This document shows, piece by piece, positions 1 to 7,929 of a stretch of 64,000 nucleotides of DNA. The notes below the pieces were generated by a model that saw nothing but the letters and a program-made list of their open reading frames with translations, had not been told where the DNA came from and did no database searches. The DNA lies in contig DGHQ01000054.1 in assembly GCA_002392915.1 (NCBI GenBank), positions 23,703-87,702 of the forward strand, in the 5' to 3' direction. Each line of letters starts with the position of its first letter. Position 1 is the stretch's first letter. This DNA comes from Bacteroidales bacterium UBA3844 (GTDB lineage: Bacteria; Bacteroidota; Bacteroidia; Bacteroidales; Paludibacteraceae). The position numbers and the translations under genes are program-made.

Positions 1-449
1 GGGGAATTTTTCATTCCATTGCTCCAATCCTCCAAATATAGGTTGACGGAGATTTTCTTCTTATGAGCCAAATCGATAGCTCGTTTGATATCATCGATAT
101 GAGCCTGCGGAGTCTTTCTCAACTGTTCAGTGACATGACGCAAAGATCCTTTAGTAAGGAGGTTGATTACCGTTCCGCCTACACTTTCTATCCAATTGAG
201 GGATGTCTCTCCGTCGACGAAGCCCAACACTTCTATTTTCGGAAGATAGCCAGCCTTGTCTGCCCATTCAGTGATTTTTTTCACCGTCTGAAGTTCTCCC
301 TCCGACACTCTTGCTGAAGCGATTTCAATTCTGTCAACACCTAATTCAGAGAGCAAGAATTTGGCAATGCCTAGTTTTTCCTGTTGAGAGAAGGAGACAC
401 CAGATGTCTGTTCTCCGTCTCTCAATGTTGTATCCATTATTTCAATCAT
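1..449 (-). CDS. Isopropylmalate/citramalate/homocitrate synthase family protein (5' part only)
   Basis: Translating the minus strand from an ATG at 449 gives an open frame of 149 codons that runs off the window edge. It opens with IEIMDTTLRDGEQTSGVSF, the DTTLRDGEQ metal-binding and catalytic signature of the HMGL-like acyltransferase family, and goes on with ELGVDRIEIASARVSEGE and VLGFVDG. The start lies 21 nt after the leuCD stop and follows GTGAGGAT, so it is read as the third gene of the leu operon. It differs clearly from the leuA at 2617-4113, so it is a second family member rather than a duplicate. It could make citramalate, isopropylmalate or homocitrate; the N-terminal third does not separate these. 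Bacteroidales often carry such a second gene beside leu genes (recalled). An overlapping plus-strand frame at 63-317 has no recognisable features. Confidence 0.88.
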   Translation of the reverse strand, partial: MIEIMDTTLRDGEQTSGVSFSQQEKLGIAKFLLSELGVDRIEIASARVSEGELQTVKKITEWADKAGYLPKIEVLGFVDGETSLNWIESVGGTVINLLTKGSLRHVTEQLRKTPQAHIDDIKRAIDLAHKKKISVNLYLEDWSNGMKNS

Positions 450-470
450 ATCCTCACTCTCAAATTTGGA

Positions 471-2591
471 TTATTTCTTAGCCTCGTAAGCCTCAATCTT
501 ATCTTTGTTAGACAATAAGTAATCAATATCGTCATAACCGTTCAACAAGCAATACTTCTTGTAGCCATTGATATCAAACTTCTCTGAATGACCAGTAGCC
601 TCATTTGTAACAGTCTGATTAGGCACATCAACTGTAACGATTGTATTGGCATCTTTGTCGATAGAAGCAAGAAGTTCCTGACGGAAATTCTCACTGACAA
701 TGACTGGCAATACGAAACAGTTGAGTAGGTTGTTACGGTGGATATCAGCGAAAGACGAGCTTATGACCACACGTATACCATAGCCAGCGATAGCCCAAGC
801 TGCATGTTCACGGCTAGAGCCTGATCCCCAGTTTCTACCACCGATTATAATTTCACGCTTTCCTTCTGCTGGAGTCTCGTTGAATGGAGCTATATTCATC
901 ACGAAATCAGCGACTGGCTTATTGTTAGCGTCGAAACGGATATCGTGCATGAACGCATCACCATAGAACTTAGGATCACGAGTAGTGAATGCCAAGTAAC
1001 GCGCTGGGATGATATTATCTGTATTGTTGTTGTCGATATTGATTGGCAAACATGTAGACTTAACTACGTTGAATGCCTTATGTACTGATTTAGCTCCATC
1101 AGCAGACTGAGAGCCCGCAGTCGCACCAAATGCACAGTTAGGGCAATCCTGAGGTTTAGAGGCCACAACCTTGGTCACCTCAGCAGCCTTGATAGGAGAA
1201 ATCTCAAGTGTACGTGGATCTGTCACAACACCTGTAATCGCACTGGCAGCAACAGTAAGTGGAGATGCCAAAATTGTACGAGCACCTGGACCCTGACGAC
1301 CTACGAAGTTACGATTACTTGTTGAGATAGATAGCTTACCTGCTGGCACTTTATCTGGATTCATCGCCAAACATGACGAACAAGATGGCAAACGAAGCTC
1401 AAATCCAGCATCCTTAAGGATCTTGTCGATACCCTCTTCTATAATCTGCTGACGAACCAACCATGAACCAGGGACCAACCAAGCCACTACGTTTGGAGCC
1501 TTCTTCTTTCCCTTTACTACCGAAGCGAATGCACGGAAGTCTTCGATACGACCGTTTGTACATGCACCTAGGAAACAGTAGTCAACAGGAATACCCTCTA
1601 GTTTCTGACCTGGCTTGAACTGCATATAGTCGAGCTGAGCCTTCAACTGAGCAGCATCAGCCTCATTCATGCCATCATAAGTCGGAATAGTACCATCAAT
1701 TGCGATACCTGCACCTGGGTTTGTACCGAATGTGATACGTGGCTTGATATCCTCAGCCTTGAATGTCAACTCTTTGTCGAACACTGCATTGTCGTCGCTC
1801 TTCAACTGACGCCATTTAGCAACAGCAGCATCCCACTCAGCGCCCTTAGGAGCATACTCACGATCCTTAAGATAAGCGAATGTGATTTCGTCTGGAGCAA
1901 TAAGACCAGCGCGTGAACCCATTTCGATTGAAAGGTTAGATAGAGTCAAACGACCCTCCATGCTCATATTGCGGATAGCAGAACCTGCGTACTCAACAGC
2001 ATAACCAGTAGCTCCAGATGTTGTAACCTGGGCCATGATGTATAGAGCAACGTCCTTTGCAGTAACACCTGGCTGAAGCTCACCCTCGATGTTAATACGC
2101 ATAGTCTTCGGTTTGCTCTGAAGAATACACTGTGAAGCAAGCACCTGCGCCACCTCTGAAGTACCGATACCCATTGCGATCGCGCCGACTGCTCCGTGAG
2201 TAGATGTATGAGAGTCACCGCAAACGATTGTCATGCCTGGCAATGAAAGACCTTTCTCCGGACCGACAACATGGATAATACCATTGTCCTTAGTACCCAT
2301 AGCGAAATGCTTGATGCCAAATGCAGCGCAGTTAGACGAAAGAGTGTCGACCTGCTTGCAACCGATTGGATCACTGATCTCCTTCTGCTGGTCAGAAGGT
2401 GTATTGTGGTCTGGCATTGCCACAACATGGTCTGGACGGAATACCTTGATTCCCTTATCACGCAATGTATCAAATGCCTGAGGAGATGTCACCTCATGAC
2501 AATATAGACGGTCGATGTACAATTGAGTTGGGCCATCCTGCACATTCTGCACAACATGAGAATCCCAAATCTTGTCAAATAGTGTATTCAT
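471..2591 (-). CDS. leuCD: 3-isopropylmalate dehydratase, fused large and small subunits (LeuC-LeuD)
   Basis: Isomerises 2-isopropylmalate to 3-isopropylmalate in leucine synthesis, in the cytoplasm, using a [4Fe-4S] cluster. Residues 1 to about 460 are LeuC: GDSHTSTHGAVG near 125-136, and the three cluster cysteines C344 (CTNGRIED), C404 and C407 (CSSC). A linker of about 50 residues (about 461-510) containing CPNC leads into a LeuD domain with the swivel-loop motif GRNWGSGSSREHA at about 585-597. Most bacteria encode the two parts separately (about 465 and 200 residues); here one uninterrupted 706-residue frame holds both, as in the fungal enzyme. It sits 25 nt after leuA and 21 nt before the next family gene, so it is probably in one transcript with them. 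No frameshift or missing cluster ligand is visible. Confidence 0.95.
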   Translation of the reverse strand: MNTLFDKIWDSHVVQNVQDGPTQLYIDRLYCHEVTSPQAFDTLRDKGIKVFRPDHVVAMPDHNTPSDQQKEISDPIGCKQVDTLSSNCAAFGIKHFAMGTKDNGIIHVVGPEKGLSLPGMTIVCGDSHTSTHGAVGAIAMGIGTSEVAQVLASQCILQSKPKTMRINIEGELQPGVTAKDVALYIMAQVTTSGATGYAVEYAGSAIRNMSMEGRLTLSNLSIEMGSRAGLIAPDEITFAYLKDREYAPKGAEWDAAVAKWRQLKSDDNAVFDKELTFKAEDIKPRITFGTNPGAGIAIDGTIPTYDGMNEADAAQLKAQLDYMQFKPGQKLEGIPVDYCFLGACTNGRIEDFRAFASVVKGKKKAPNVVAWLVPGSWLVRQQIIEEGIDKILKDAGFELRLPSCSSCLAMNPDKVPAGKLSISTSNRNFVGRQGPGARTILASPLTVAASAITGVVTDPRTLEISPIKAAEVTKVVASKPQDCPNCAFGATAGSQSADGAKSVHKAFNVVKSTCLPINIDNNNTDNIIPARYLAFTTRDPKFYGDAFMHDIRFDANNKPVADFVMNIAPFNETPAEGKREIIIGGRNWGSGSSREHAAWAIAGYGIRVVISSSFADIHRNNLLNCFVLPVIVSENFRQELLASIDKDANTIVTVDVPNQTVTNEATGHSEKFDINGYKKYCLLNGYDDIDYLLSNKDKIEAYEAKK

Positions 2592-2616
2592 AATTTTGCT
2601 TTTTCTTCTAAATGTC

Positions 2617-4113
2617 TTAGTTTTTGAATTTGTTTATAGCGTCAATATATGCGTCTATTGTGGCAGACACAATATCTGTATTAGCTGCAAAGCCATAATA
2701 GATTATGCCTTCTGTCTCAACCTGCACATGCACTTTGCAAGCGTCGTCGGATCCACGTGTGATTGCCTGGATCAAAAGCTCCTTAAGCTCCATCTTTCTG
2801 TCGATGATTTTCTTAAGAGCCTTAACCGCAGCGTCGACGGGGCCGTTTCCAGAAGCAGTAGCCTCAAACTTCTCACCTGCGATATTCAAACCGATGATTG
2901 CGACTGGAGTCACTCCGACACCTGATGTAGTCTGCAAATATTCTAGTTTAATATGATGAGTGCTTGTACGCTCCTGTCCGGCAAGCATCAACAAATCGTC
3001 GTCGCAAATCTCCTTTTTCTGGTCAGCCAAACGAAGGAATGCCTCATAGATAGTGTTAAGTTTATCACCATCCACCTCTACACCAAGGACACTTAATCTG
3101 TGACGTACAGCCGCACGACCACTTCTTGCAGTCAACACAATTGAATTGTCGTCGATACCTACATCCTTAGGATTCATGATCTCGTAAGTCTGATGATTCT
3201 TCAACACACCATCCTGATGGATACCGGAAGAATGAGCGAACGCATTCTTGCCAACGATAGCCTTATTTGGCTGAACAGGCATATTCATCAAGTTGGAAAC
3301 CAATCTTGAAGTAGACGCGATTTTCTGAGTGTTAATGTTTGTGTCGATATTAAGATGCTTATGACACTTCAATATCATAGCCACCTCCTCAAGGGAAGTG
3401 TTACCGGCACGCTCGCCGATACCGTTGATTGTCACCTCCACCTGGCGTACACCATTCATCACACCTGAGATAGTGTTAGCTGTAGCCATACCTAAGTCGT
3501 TATGGCAATGGCTTGAGATGATTGCCTTATCAATTCCGTCGACATGATCGAATAGATACTTGATTTTCTCTCCATATTCCACTGGCAAACAATATCCTGT
3601 TGTATCAGGGATGTTGACAACAGTCGCGCCAGCCTTGATGACCGCCTCAACGACACGGGCAAGATACTCGTTGTCTGTACGGCCGGCATCCTCACAATAG
3701 AATTCAACATCATCCACAAATCTGCGGGCATACTTGACTGCGGCTACCGCACGCTCAAGGATCTCCTCAGGAGTGGAATTGAATTTATATTTGATATGGC
3801 TCTCACTTGTGCCTATACCTGTGTGGATACGCTTTCTCTTAGCATATTGGAGGGCTTCGGCAGCTACGTCTATATCCTTCTGAACACTACGAGTCAGTGC
3901 ACAGATAGTAGGCCATGTGACAGCCTTTGATATCTCAACTACTGAATTAAAGTCACCTGGACTTGAGATTGGGAAACCTGCCTCAATCACATCCACGCCA
4001 AGCGTTTCCAGAGCTTTAGCAACCTGTATCTTCTCAATTGTATTCAACTGACATCCAGGCACTTGCTCACCATCACGCAAAGTGGTATCAAAAACGTATA
4101 ATCTATCTGCCAT
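2617..4113 (-). CDS. leuA: 2-isopropylmalate synthase
   Basis: Condenses acetyl-CoA with 2-oxoisovalerate, the committed step of leucine synthesis. The 498-residue protein has the catalytic TIM barrel first: DTTLRDGEQ at 9-17, the metal-ligand motif HCHNDLG at 202-208, and GIGERAGNTSLEE at 231-243. The C-terminal third (about 360-498, containing TSGVGVTPVAII and SGNGPVDAAVKAL) matches the LeuA regulatory domain that binds leucine for feedback inhibition. It is the first structural gene of the leu operon. About 130 nt separate its ATG from a promoter-proximal leader peptide and an intrinsic attenuator, so it is very likely controlled by both attenuation and feedback. The family and length fit LeuA better than homocitrate or citramalate synthase. 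Confidence 0.96.
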   Translation of the reverse strand: MADRLYVFDTTLRDGEQVPGCQLNTIEKIQVAKALETLGVDVIEAGFPISSPGDFNSVVEISKAVTWPTICALTRSVQKDIDVAAEALQYAKRKRIHTGIGTSESHIKYKFNSTPEEILERAVAAVKYARRFVDDVEFYCEDAGRTDNEYLARVVEAVIKAGATVVNIPDTTGYCLPVEYGEKIKYLFDHVDGIDKAIISSHCHNDLGMATANTISGVMNGVRQVEVTINGIGERAGNTSLEEVAMILKCHKHLNIDTNINTQKIASTSRLVSNLMNMPVQPNKAIVGKNAFAHSSGIHQDGVLKNHQTYEIMNPKDVGIDDNSIVLTARSGRAAVRHRLSVLGVEVDGDKLNTIYEAFLRLADQKKEICDDDLLMLAGQERTSTHHIKLEYLQTTSGVGVTPVAIIGLNIAGEKFEATASGNGPVDAAVKALKKIIDRKMELKELLIQAITRGSDDACKVHVQVETEGIIYYGFAANTDIVSATIDAYIDAINKFKN

Positions 4114-4140
4114 AAAAATAAATTTTTAGCGTTGTTTCAT

Positions 4141-4190
4141 TAATAAAATAAAAAGAGCCTTTTCACATCTTTATTGAAGTGAGAAAGCTC
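4141..4190 (-). terminator. leu operon attenuator (intrinsic terminator in the leader)
   Basis: On the minus strand GAGCTTTCTCAC (4190-4179) pairs with GTGAAAAGGCTC (4166-4155) through 12 positions including G-U pairs, with a 12-nt loop, and is followed by a T-rich run (TTTTTATTTT). It lies after the leader peptide and 28 nt or more before the leuA ATG, where a terminator makes sense only if it is conditional. Its 5' arm contains TCTCAC, which can pair instead with GTGAGA at 4236-4231 just after the leader stop codon. Confidence 0.85.
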
Positions 4191-4240
4191 AATCGTTGTC
4201 TTATATAAAAATAATCTCGACCACACACAATCTCACTGCA

Positions 4241-4297
4241 TCATCCGATGAGCAGCAATCCAATGAGTTGAATGTATGTAGTTCCAATATTTTTCAT
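4241..4297 (-). CDS. leuL: leu operon leader peptide (18 residues)
   Basis: Starting at the ATG at 4297 the minus strand encodes MKNIGTTYIQLIGLLLIG and stops with TGA at 4243-4241. Seven or more of the last ten sense codons are Leu, Ile or their companions: Leu-Ile-Gly-Leu-Leu-Leu-Ile-Gly. It begins about 44 nt after the promoter -7 box and ends about 50 nt before the attenuator hairpin. The stretch coding Leu-Leu-Ile (4255-4247) can pair with 4245-4236, forming a first hairpin that a ribosome stalled on leucine codons would disrupt. This is the layout of classical leucine attenuation (known from enterobacterial leuL). Too short for routine gene calling. The function is inferred. Confidence 0.85.
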   Translation of the reverse strand: MKNIGTTYIQLIGLLLIG

Positions 4298-4340
4298 CGT
4301 CTATTGTTTCTTTGCCTTCTTAATTTTAACTAAGATGTTG

Positions 4341-4370
4341 CAAAATTACAAAAAAATAAGACTATTCAAA
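4341..4370 (-). promoter_or_regulatory. Promoter of the leu operon, Bacteroides type
   Basis: On the minus strand a TTTG (4370-4367) is followed after 18 nt by TAATTTTG (4348-4341), an exact TAnnTTTG -7 box. Transcription would begin near 4335, about 40 nt before the leader peptide start. Confidence 0.75.
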
Positions 4371-4452
4371 CAAAATCATAAGATTTTTTGCAGAGAAAAC
4401 TATGATTTGAAACAAAAATATGAGAAGCTGTTTTAATTTTGCTTATAGAGTT

Positions 4453-4478
4453 GAGGATTGTTAAGGTCGAATCGTCCT
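4453..4478 (+). repeat. Family A structured repeat, copy 1 (5' half only)
   Basis: Reads GAGGATTGTTAAGG then a 5-bp stem GGTCG/CGTCC (4465-4469 with 4473-4477, one mismatch) closing a three-base loop. The second hairpin found in the longer copies is absent. It lies between the 3' end of an outer-membrane protein gene and the leu promoter. See copies at 14344, 28400, 61029, 61179 and 62651. Confidence 0.7.
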
Positions 4479-4516
4479 TTTCCACTCTTCTCTATAACCA
4501 AATATTAAAAAGATTC

Positions 4517-5119
4517 TTAGAACTCAAATGAGCATCTCGTCACAAAGTTGAATGCACGGAAACTATATGGATCGGCAGACTCATCGAAATTGCCATAATA
4601 GACGCGTTCTCTTCTTCCGACGTAATAATAAGGGAAATCATAATCCTGTCCTTTCATTGATTCCACTCCTGCAGAAAGCGAGAATCTTTTCAATCTACAT
4701 CCAAATGAAAAATTGCCATAAAATCCATTAGCACCTTCAATAGCAATGTCAACCCCAGCTCTTAATTCCATGAATGGAGAAATTTTCTTTTCTAAAAAAT
4801 CCACACGTAAATCAGCAAACACAGGAATCGAATAATGATCACTATACCAATCTACAGCCATACAATATCCCGTTCCTCCACCCAGGAAAAACTTATTATT
4901 CAGTTGGCATCCATAAGTCGCAGATAATCTGACACCTGGCATTTCACCAAACATTAATTCAGCAGAAACAAATAGTCTTGAACTTTTTTTCAGACTAAAA
5001 GTGCTAATAGAATCGTGAGTATCAACCTTATTTGACATTACCATATCTCCACGATAACTTTGTGAGAATGCTGATATTGAGACGATCAGCATAACAGCCA
5101 ACATCAATATTTTTTTCAT
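4517..5119 (-). CDS. Outer-membrane beta-barrel protein, tandem paralogue 4
   Basis: Unknown function. A 200-residue protein with a signal peptide (MKKILMLAVMLIVSISAFSQ) and a C-terminal half built of alternating beta strands, ending in Phe as outer-membrane barrels do (FVTRCSFEF). Shared blocks with the three genes upstream include SATYGCQLNNKFFLGGG, IPVFADLRVDFLEKKISPF, GFYGNFSFGCRLKRFSLSAG and a C-terminal FNFVTR. It lacks the N-terminal KDG-VKG-type module of the two middle paralogues and has a short linker instead. Last gene of the cluster. The barrel is inferred from strand pattern and family, not a named domain. Confidence 0.85.
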   Translation of the reverse strand: MKKILMLAVMLIVSISAFSQSYRGDMVMSNKVDTHDSISTFSLKKSSRLFVSAELMFGEMPGVRLSATYGCQLNNKFFLGGGTGYCMAVDWYSDHYSIPVFADLRVDFLEKKISPFMELRAGVDIAIEGANGFYGNFSFGCRLKRFSLSAGVESMKGQDYDFPYYYVGRRERVYYGNFDESADPYSFRAFNFVTRCSFEF

Positions 5120-5226
5120 TTTAAATAAACGCTTTTATTCAACATAAATATTCACCAAATAGCTAAACAAAAGATTTCATCTAATCAAACAACTAATTAT
5201 TCATATTCAAATGAGATTCGATAAAT

Positions 5227-5940
5227 TTAGAATTCAACCGAAAATCTTATCACGAAATTCAACGCCTGATATTCATAGTGGTTATCATCATAAACGTAAA
5301 AATCACCTTTCCTTACAAAACGCGATCCATATTCAACATCTTCCCCTCGTAATGTCTCAACTCCTGCCGAAACAGAAAATCGTCTAAGTCGACAGCCCAA
5401 TGCCAAATCTCCATAAAAACCAGAAAAACCATCAAGAGCCACATCATAGCCTGCCCTAGCTTCCACAAATGGCGTTATTCTATCCTCGAGAAAGTCAAAT
5501 CGGAAATCTGCAAACACAGGTATTGACACGTGTAAATCATAGTCGTCTGCTATAATAAAGCCAACACCCAACCCCAAATAACTTCTTTTGTTTAACTGAA
5601 CTCCATGTATTGTTGTCCATTTCAAACCAGACATTTCTCCAGCCATGAAATCCAAATTCAAAATGAATTTATACCCATTTTCATGGATAGTATAAACAGA
5701 CTCAGACACATCATTTCCAGCAACAAAAGATTGGTCTCGTGTTATCTTTTCAATATCACTAAGTTTATAAACAAAAGTATTCCCATCCGACGCTATTGTA
5801 ACCGACTGATTGGGTACAAATTCTATAACAGTGCCTTTAACAACATTACCATCCTTCAAAAAAACTGTTTCTCTGCCTACTTGCGAAAAAGCTGAAATAT
5901 GCATGATCAGCATCAAAATCAAAAACAATATTTTTTTCAT
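5227..5940 (-). CDS. Outer-membrane beta-barrel protein, tandem paralogue 3
   Basis: Unknown function. I start it at the ATG at 5940 (MKKILFLILMLIMHISAFSQ, a good signal peptide), 16 nt after the stop of the previous paralogue; an upstream in-frame start at 5973 would overlap that gene and precede the signal peptide. After cleavage comes a small beta module (VFLKDGNVVKGTVIEFVPN, then VYKLSDIEKITRD), a module I recall from many Bacteroidota envelope proteins. The barrel domain follows and ends in RFSVEF. Strongly alike to its neighbours in GVQLN, IPVFADFRFDFLEDRITPF and LALGCRLRRFSVSAGVETL. Probably co-transcribed with the gene before it. Confidence 0.85.
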   Translation of the reverse strand: MKKILFLILMLIMHISAFSQVGRETVFLKDGNVVKGTVIEFVPNQSVTIASDGNTFVYKLSDIEKITRDQSFVAGNDVSESVYTIHENGYKFILNLDFMAGEMSGLKWTTIHGVQLNKRSYLGLGVGFIIADDYDLHVSIPVFADFRFDFLEDRITPFVEARAGYDVALDGFSGFYGDLALGCRLRRFSVSAGVETLRGEDVEYGSRFVRKGDFYVYDDNHYEYQALNFVIRFSVEF

Positions 5941-5956
5941 AGCGTAATAATTTCGT

Positions 5957-6682
5957 TTAGAACTCAAAAGCAAATCTTGTCACAAAAGAAAAAGCTCGAT
6001 ATGGTTCAGGACAATCAACATAATTCCACATTGAATAGGGATCTTCTGAATCATATTCATATCTGTAATAGTTTTCTGTTCCTTGCAAAGTCTCCACTCC
6101 CGTCAAAAGAGAGAATCGTTTGAAACGACCGCCTACTGAGATATTTCCATAAAAACCAGTAGTTCCTTCAATAGCAAACGCGACACCAGCTCTCGCTTCT
6201 ACGAATGGAGTAGATCTCTTATTTAATATATCGAAACGGAAATCTGCATAAACAGGAATTGCTAGATATGACTCCATATCATCGTCAGCAATACAAAATC
6301 CGATTCCTCCACCCAAGAATATTTTATTGTTAAATTGTGCTCCATGGGTCGTGGTAAATTTGAAACCAGTCATATCACCTACCATCTGATCCGCAGCCAA
6401 AAAGAATCTGTATCCTTTTTGAGGTCCAAAATAACCAGACGTTGAAGTCTTGACATCCAAAACATTTATCGGTTCACGTGTGACTTTTTCAATATCCCCA
6501 ACATTACAAACAAACACACTATTGTCCGCAGTTAAAATCTTAACCGATTTTTCTGGCTGGTATTCAACTATTACACCTTTAATTATGCTTCCATTTTTCA
6601 AGTAGACTGTTTCTGGAGAAGTTCGTGAAAACACTGACATTGAAGCAATCAGCATCACAACCAAAAGAAGGAGTTTTTTCAT
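5957..6682 (-). CDS. Outer-membrane beta-barrel protein, tandem paralogue 2
   Basis: Unknown function. 241 residues: signal peptide (MKKLLLLVVMLIASMSVFS), the small N-terminal beta module (VYLKNGSIIKGVIVEYQPEK, then FVCNVGDIEKVTREP), then the shared barrel domain (THGAQFNNKIFLGGGIGF, IPVYADFRFDILNKRSTPF, GFYGNISVGGRFKRFSLLTG) ending in FVTRFAFEF. It has its own well-formed promoter just upstream, so paralogues 2 and 3, which share the extra module, are probably one transcript. Confidence 0.85.
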   Translation of the reverse strand: MKKLLLLVVMLIASMSVFSRTSPETVYLKNGSIIKGVIVEYQPEKSVKILTADNSVFVCNVGDIEKVTREPINVLDVKTSTSGYFGPQKGYRFFLAADQMVGDMTGFKFTTTHGAQFNNKIFLGGGIGFCIADDDMESYLAIPVYADFRFDILNKRSTPFVEARAGVAFAIEGTTGFYGNISVGGRFKRFSLLTGVETLQGTENYYRYEYDSEDPYSMWNYVDCPEPYRAFSFVTRFAFEF

Positions 6683-6722
6683 TTCTCAAGTAGTTTTAAT
6701 TACATCACAAATATTTAATACG

Positions 6723-6765
6723 CAAAAGTAACAGCAAAACTACAAAATTTCTCAATATTAGCAAA
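6723..6765 (-). promoter_or_regulatory. Promoter of paralogue 2
   Basis: Minus strand: TTTG (6765-6762), 19 nt, then TAGTTTTG (6742-6735), an exact TAnnTTTG with ideal spacing. A second exact box, TACTTTTG, lies 12 nt further on (6730-6723), so two start sites are possible. Confidence 0.7.
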
Positions 6766-6767
6766 AA

Positions 6768-7409
6768 TCATTTCCTATGTTTACTAAATTCGTAAGAGAA
6801 TCTTAGATTAAAATTCCAACCTCCGTAATTATACATTTCCTCATCAGAAATATCACTTCCTTCATAAGTATCTATCACACAGCTGTTTTCAGGCATTATC
6901 TCTGCACCAAAAGACATGGAGATTCTCTTCAGACGACATCCCATTGACAACCCTCCATAAAAACCCGATTCAGCATTAATCACCAAATCATACCCACCTT
7001 TCACCTCCAAAAAAGGAGAAATTCTCTTATTTAAGAAATCAACTCGGAACTCTGAGAAAAAAGGAATTGAAAAACAATCAGACATAGCATACTCCGAAGA
7101 TATCAATCCTAAACCAGCTCCAATAAAAAAGCGATTGTCGAGCTGCATACCGTGAGTGGTCGAAATCCTAAACGCTGGATATTCACACATCAAAATCTCA
7201 CCGGAGACGAAACTTCTGTATCCAGGCTCAAGAGAATATTTTTTTCTCGCACTTCTGTCTTTATGCTTAATTCCCCAATGTATTTGAAAACCATCAGATT
7301 CTCCCCACTCTAACTCATCTCTGTCGAAGTGTTCTGAATCAGATTCATTTTCCGCAAACGTTGCAAACTGAACTGCCAGCATTGTCAACAAAAACAATAA
7401 TTTTTTCAT
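6768..7409 (-). CDS. Outer-membrane beta-barrel protein, tandem paralogue 1
   Basis: Unknown function. 213 residues with a signal peptide (MKKLLFLLTMLAVQFATFA) and the barrel shared by the three genes downstream (STTHGMQLDNRFFIGAGLG, IPFFSEFRVDFLNKRISPF, GFYGGLSMGCRLKRISMSFG). Its N-terminal linker is acidic and then basic (SDSEHFDRDELEWGES, HKDRSARKK) and lacks the small beta module of paralogues 2 and 3. It is the only one not ending in Phe: a short basic tail SKHRK follows the terminal strand. First gene of the cluster, 170 nt from the divergent queD. Confidence 0.82.
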   Translation of the reverse strand: MKKLLFLLTMLAVQFATFAENESDSEHFDRDELEWGESDGFQIHWGIKHKDRSARKKYSLEPGYRSFVSGEILMCEYPAFRISTTHGMQLDNRFFIGAGLGLISSEYAMSDCFSIPFFSEFRVDFLNKRISPFLEVKGGYDLVINAESGFYGGLSMGCRLKRISMSFGAEIMPENSCVIDTYEGSDISDEEMYNYGGWNFNLRFSYEFSKHRK

Positions 7410-7579
7410 AACATCTTCTTTATTAAAGTCAATTTGTTTTCTACGACAACAATAACGTTACCTATTGATTTTTATTGCACAGCTTGGATTTTGTCACGTC
7501 TTTTCTCGTAAAAAAGCTAAAAAAATCATTTTTTTTTTGCACATTTGCATAAATCTAAAAACAAATAAATGAAATAAAG

Positions 7580-7912
7580 ATGTATACAATAAAGAAAAGA
7601 ATCGAAATATCAGCAGCTCACAGCCTGAAGACTACATACGAAAGCCAATGCAACAAACTTCATGGTCACAATTGGATCATAACTATAAGCTGCAGAAGCA
7701 AGGAGCTTAACGAGAACGGCATGGTGGAGGATTTCACAGCCATCAAAAGTATGCTTCACCGTACTTTAGACCACACTTATTTAAATGATGTGCTGCCATT
7801 CAATCCTACTGCTGAAAATATCGCCAAGTGGATCTGCGACCAGATTCCGACAGCCTTCAGAGTTGAAGTGACTGAGAGCGAGAACAACACAGCAATCTAC
7901 GAGGAAGACTAA
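7580..7912 (+). CDS. queD: 6-carboxy-5,6,7,8-tetrahydropterin synthase
   Basis: Converts 7,8-dihydroneopterin triphosphate to 6-carboxytetrahydropterin, the second step of queuosine precursor synthesis. The 110-residue length is usual. Zinc ligands H14, H28 and H30 are present (SAAHS, KLHGHNW), as are the catalytic Cys24, the D64-H65 pair (LDHTYLND) and Glu99 (VTESEN). queE follows 17 nt downstream, so the two are probably one transcript. I looked upstream for a preQ1 riboswitch and did not find a convincing one. Confidence 0.95.
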   Translation: MYTIKKRIEISAAHSLKTTYESQCNKLHGHNWIITISCRSKELNENGMVEDFTAIKSMLHRTLDHTYLNDVLPFNPTAENIAKWICDQIPTAFRVEVTESENNTAIYEED

Positions 7913-7929
7913 TCCACAATATTCTGACT

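Noticed and set aside
63..317. Plus-strand open frame of 84 codons
   Set aside because: It lies antisense to a clear isopropylmalate-synthase-family frame on the minus strand and has no recognisable features.
7470..7579. preQ1 riboswitch upstream of queD
   Set aside because: The text AAAAAAGCTAAAA resembles the preQ1-I tail and a short ACG/CGT stem precedes it, but the required stem P1 and C-rich loop are not convincing.
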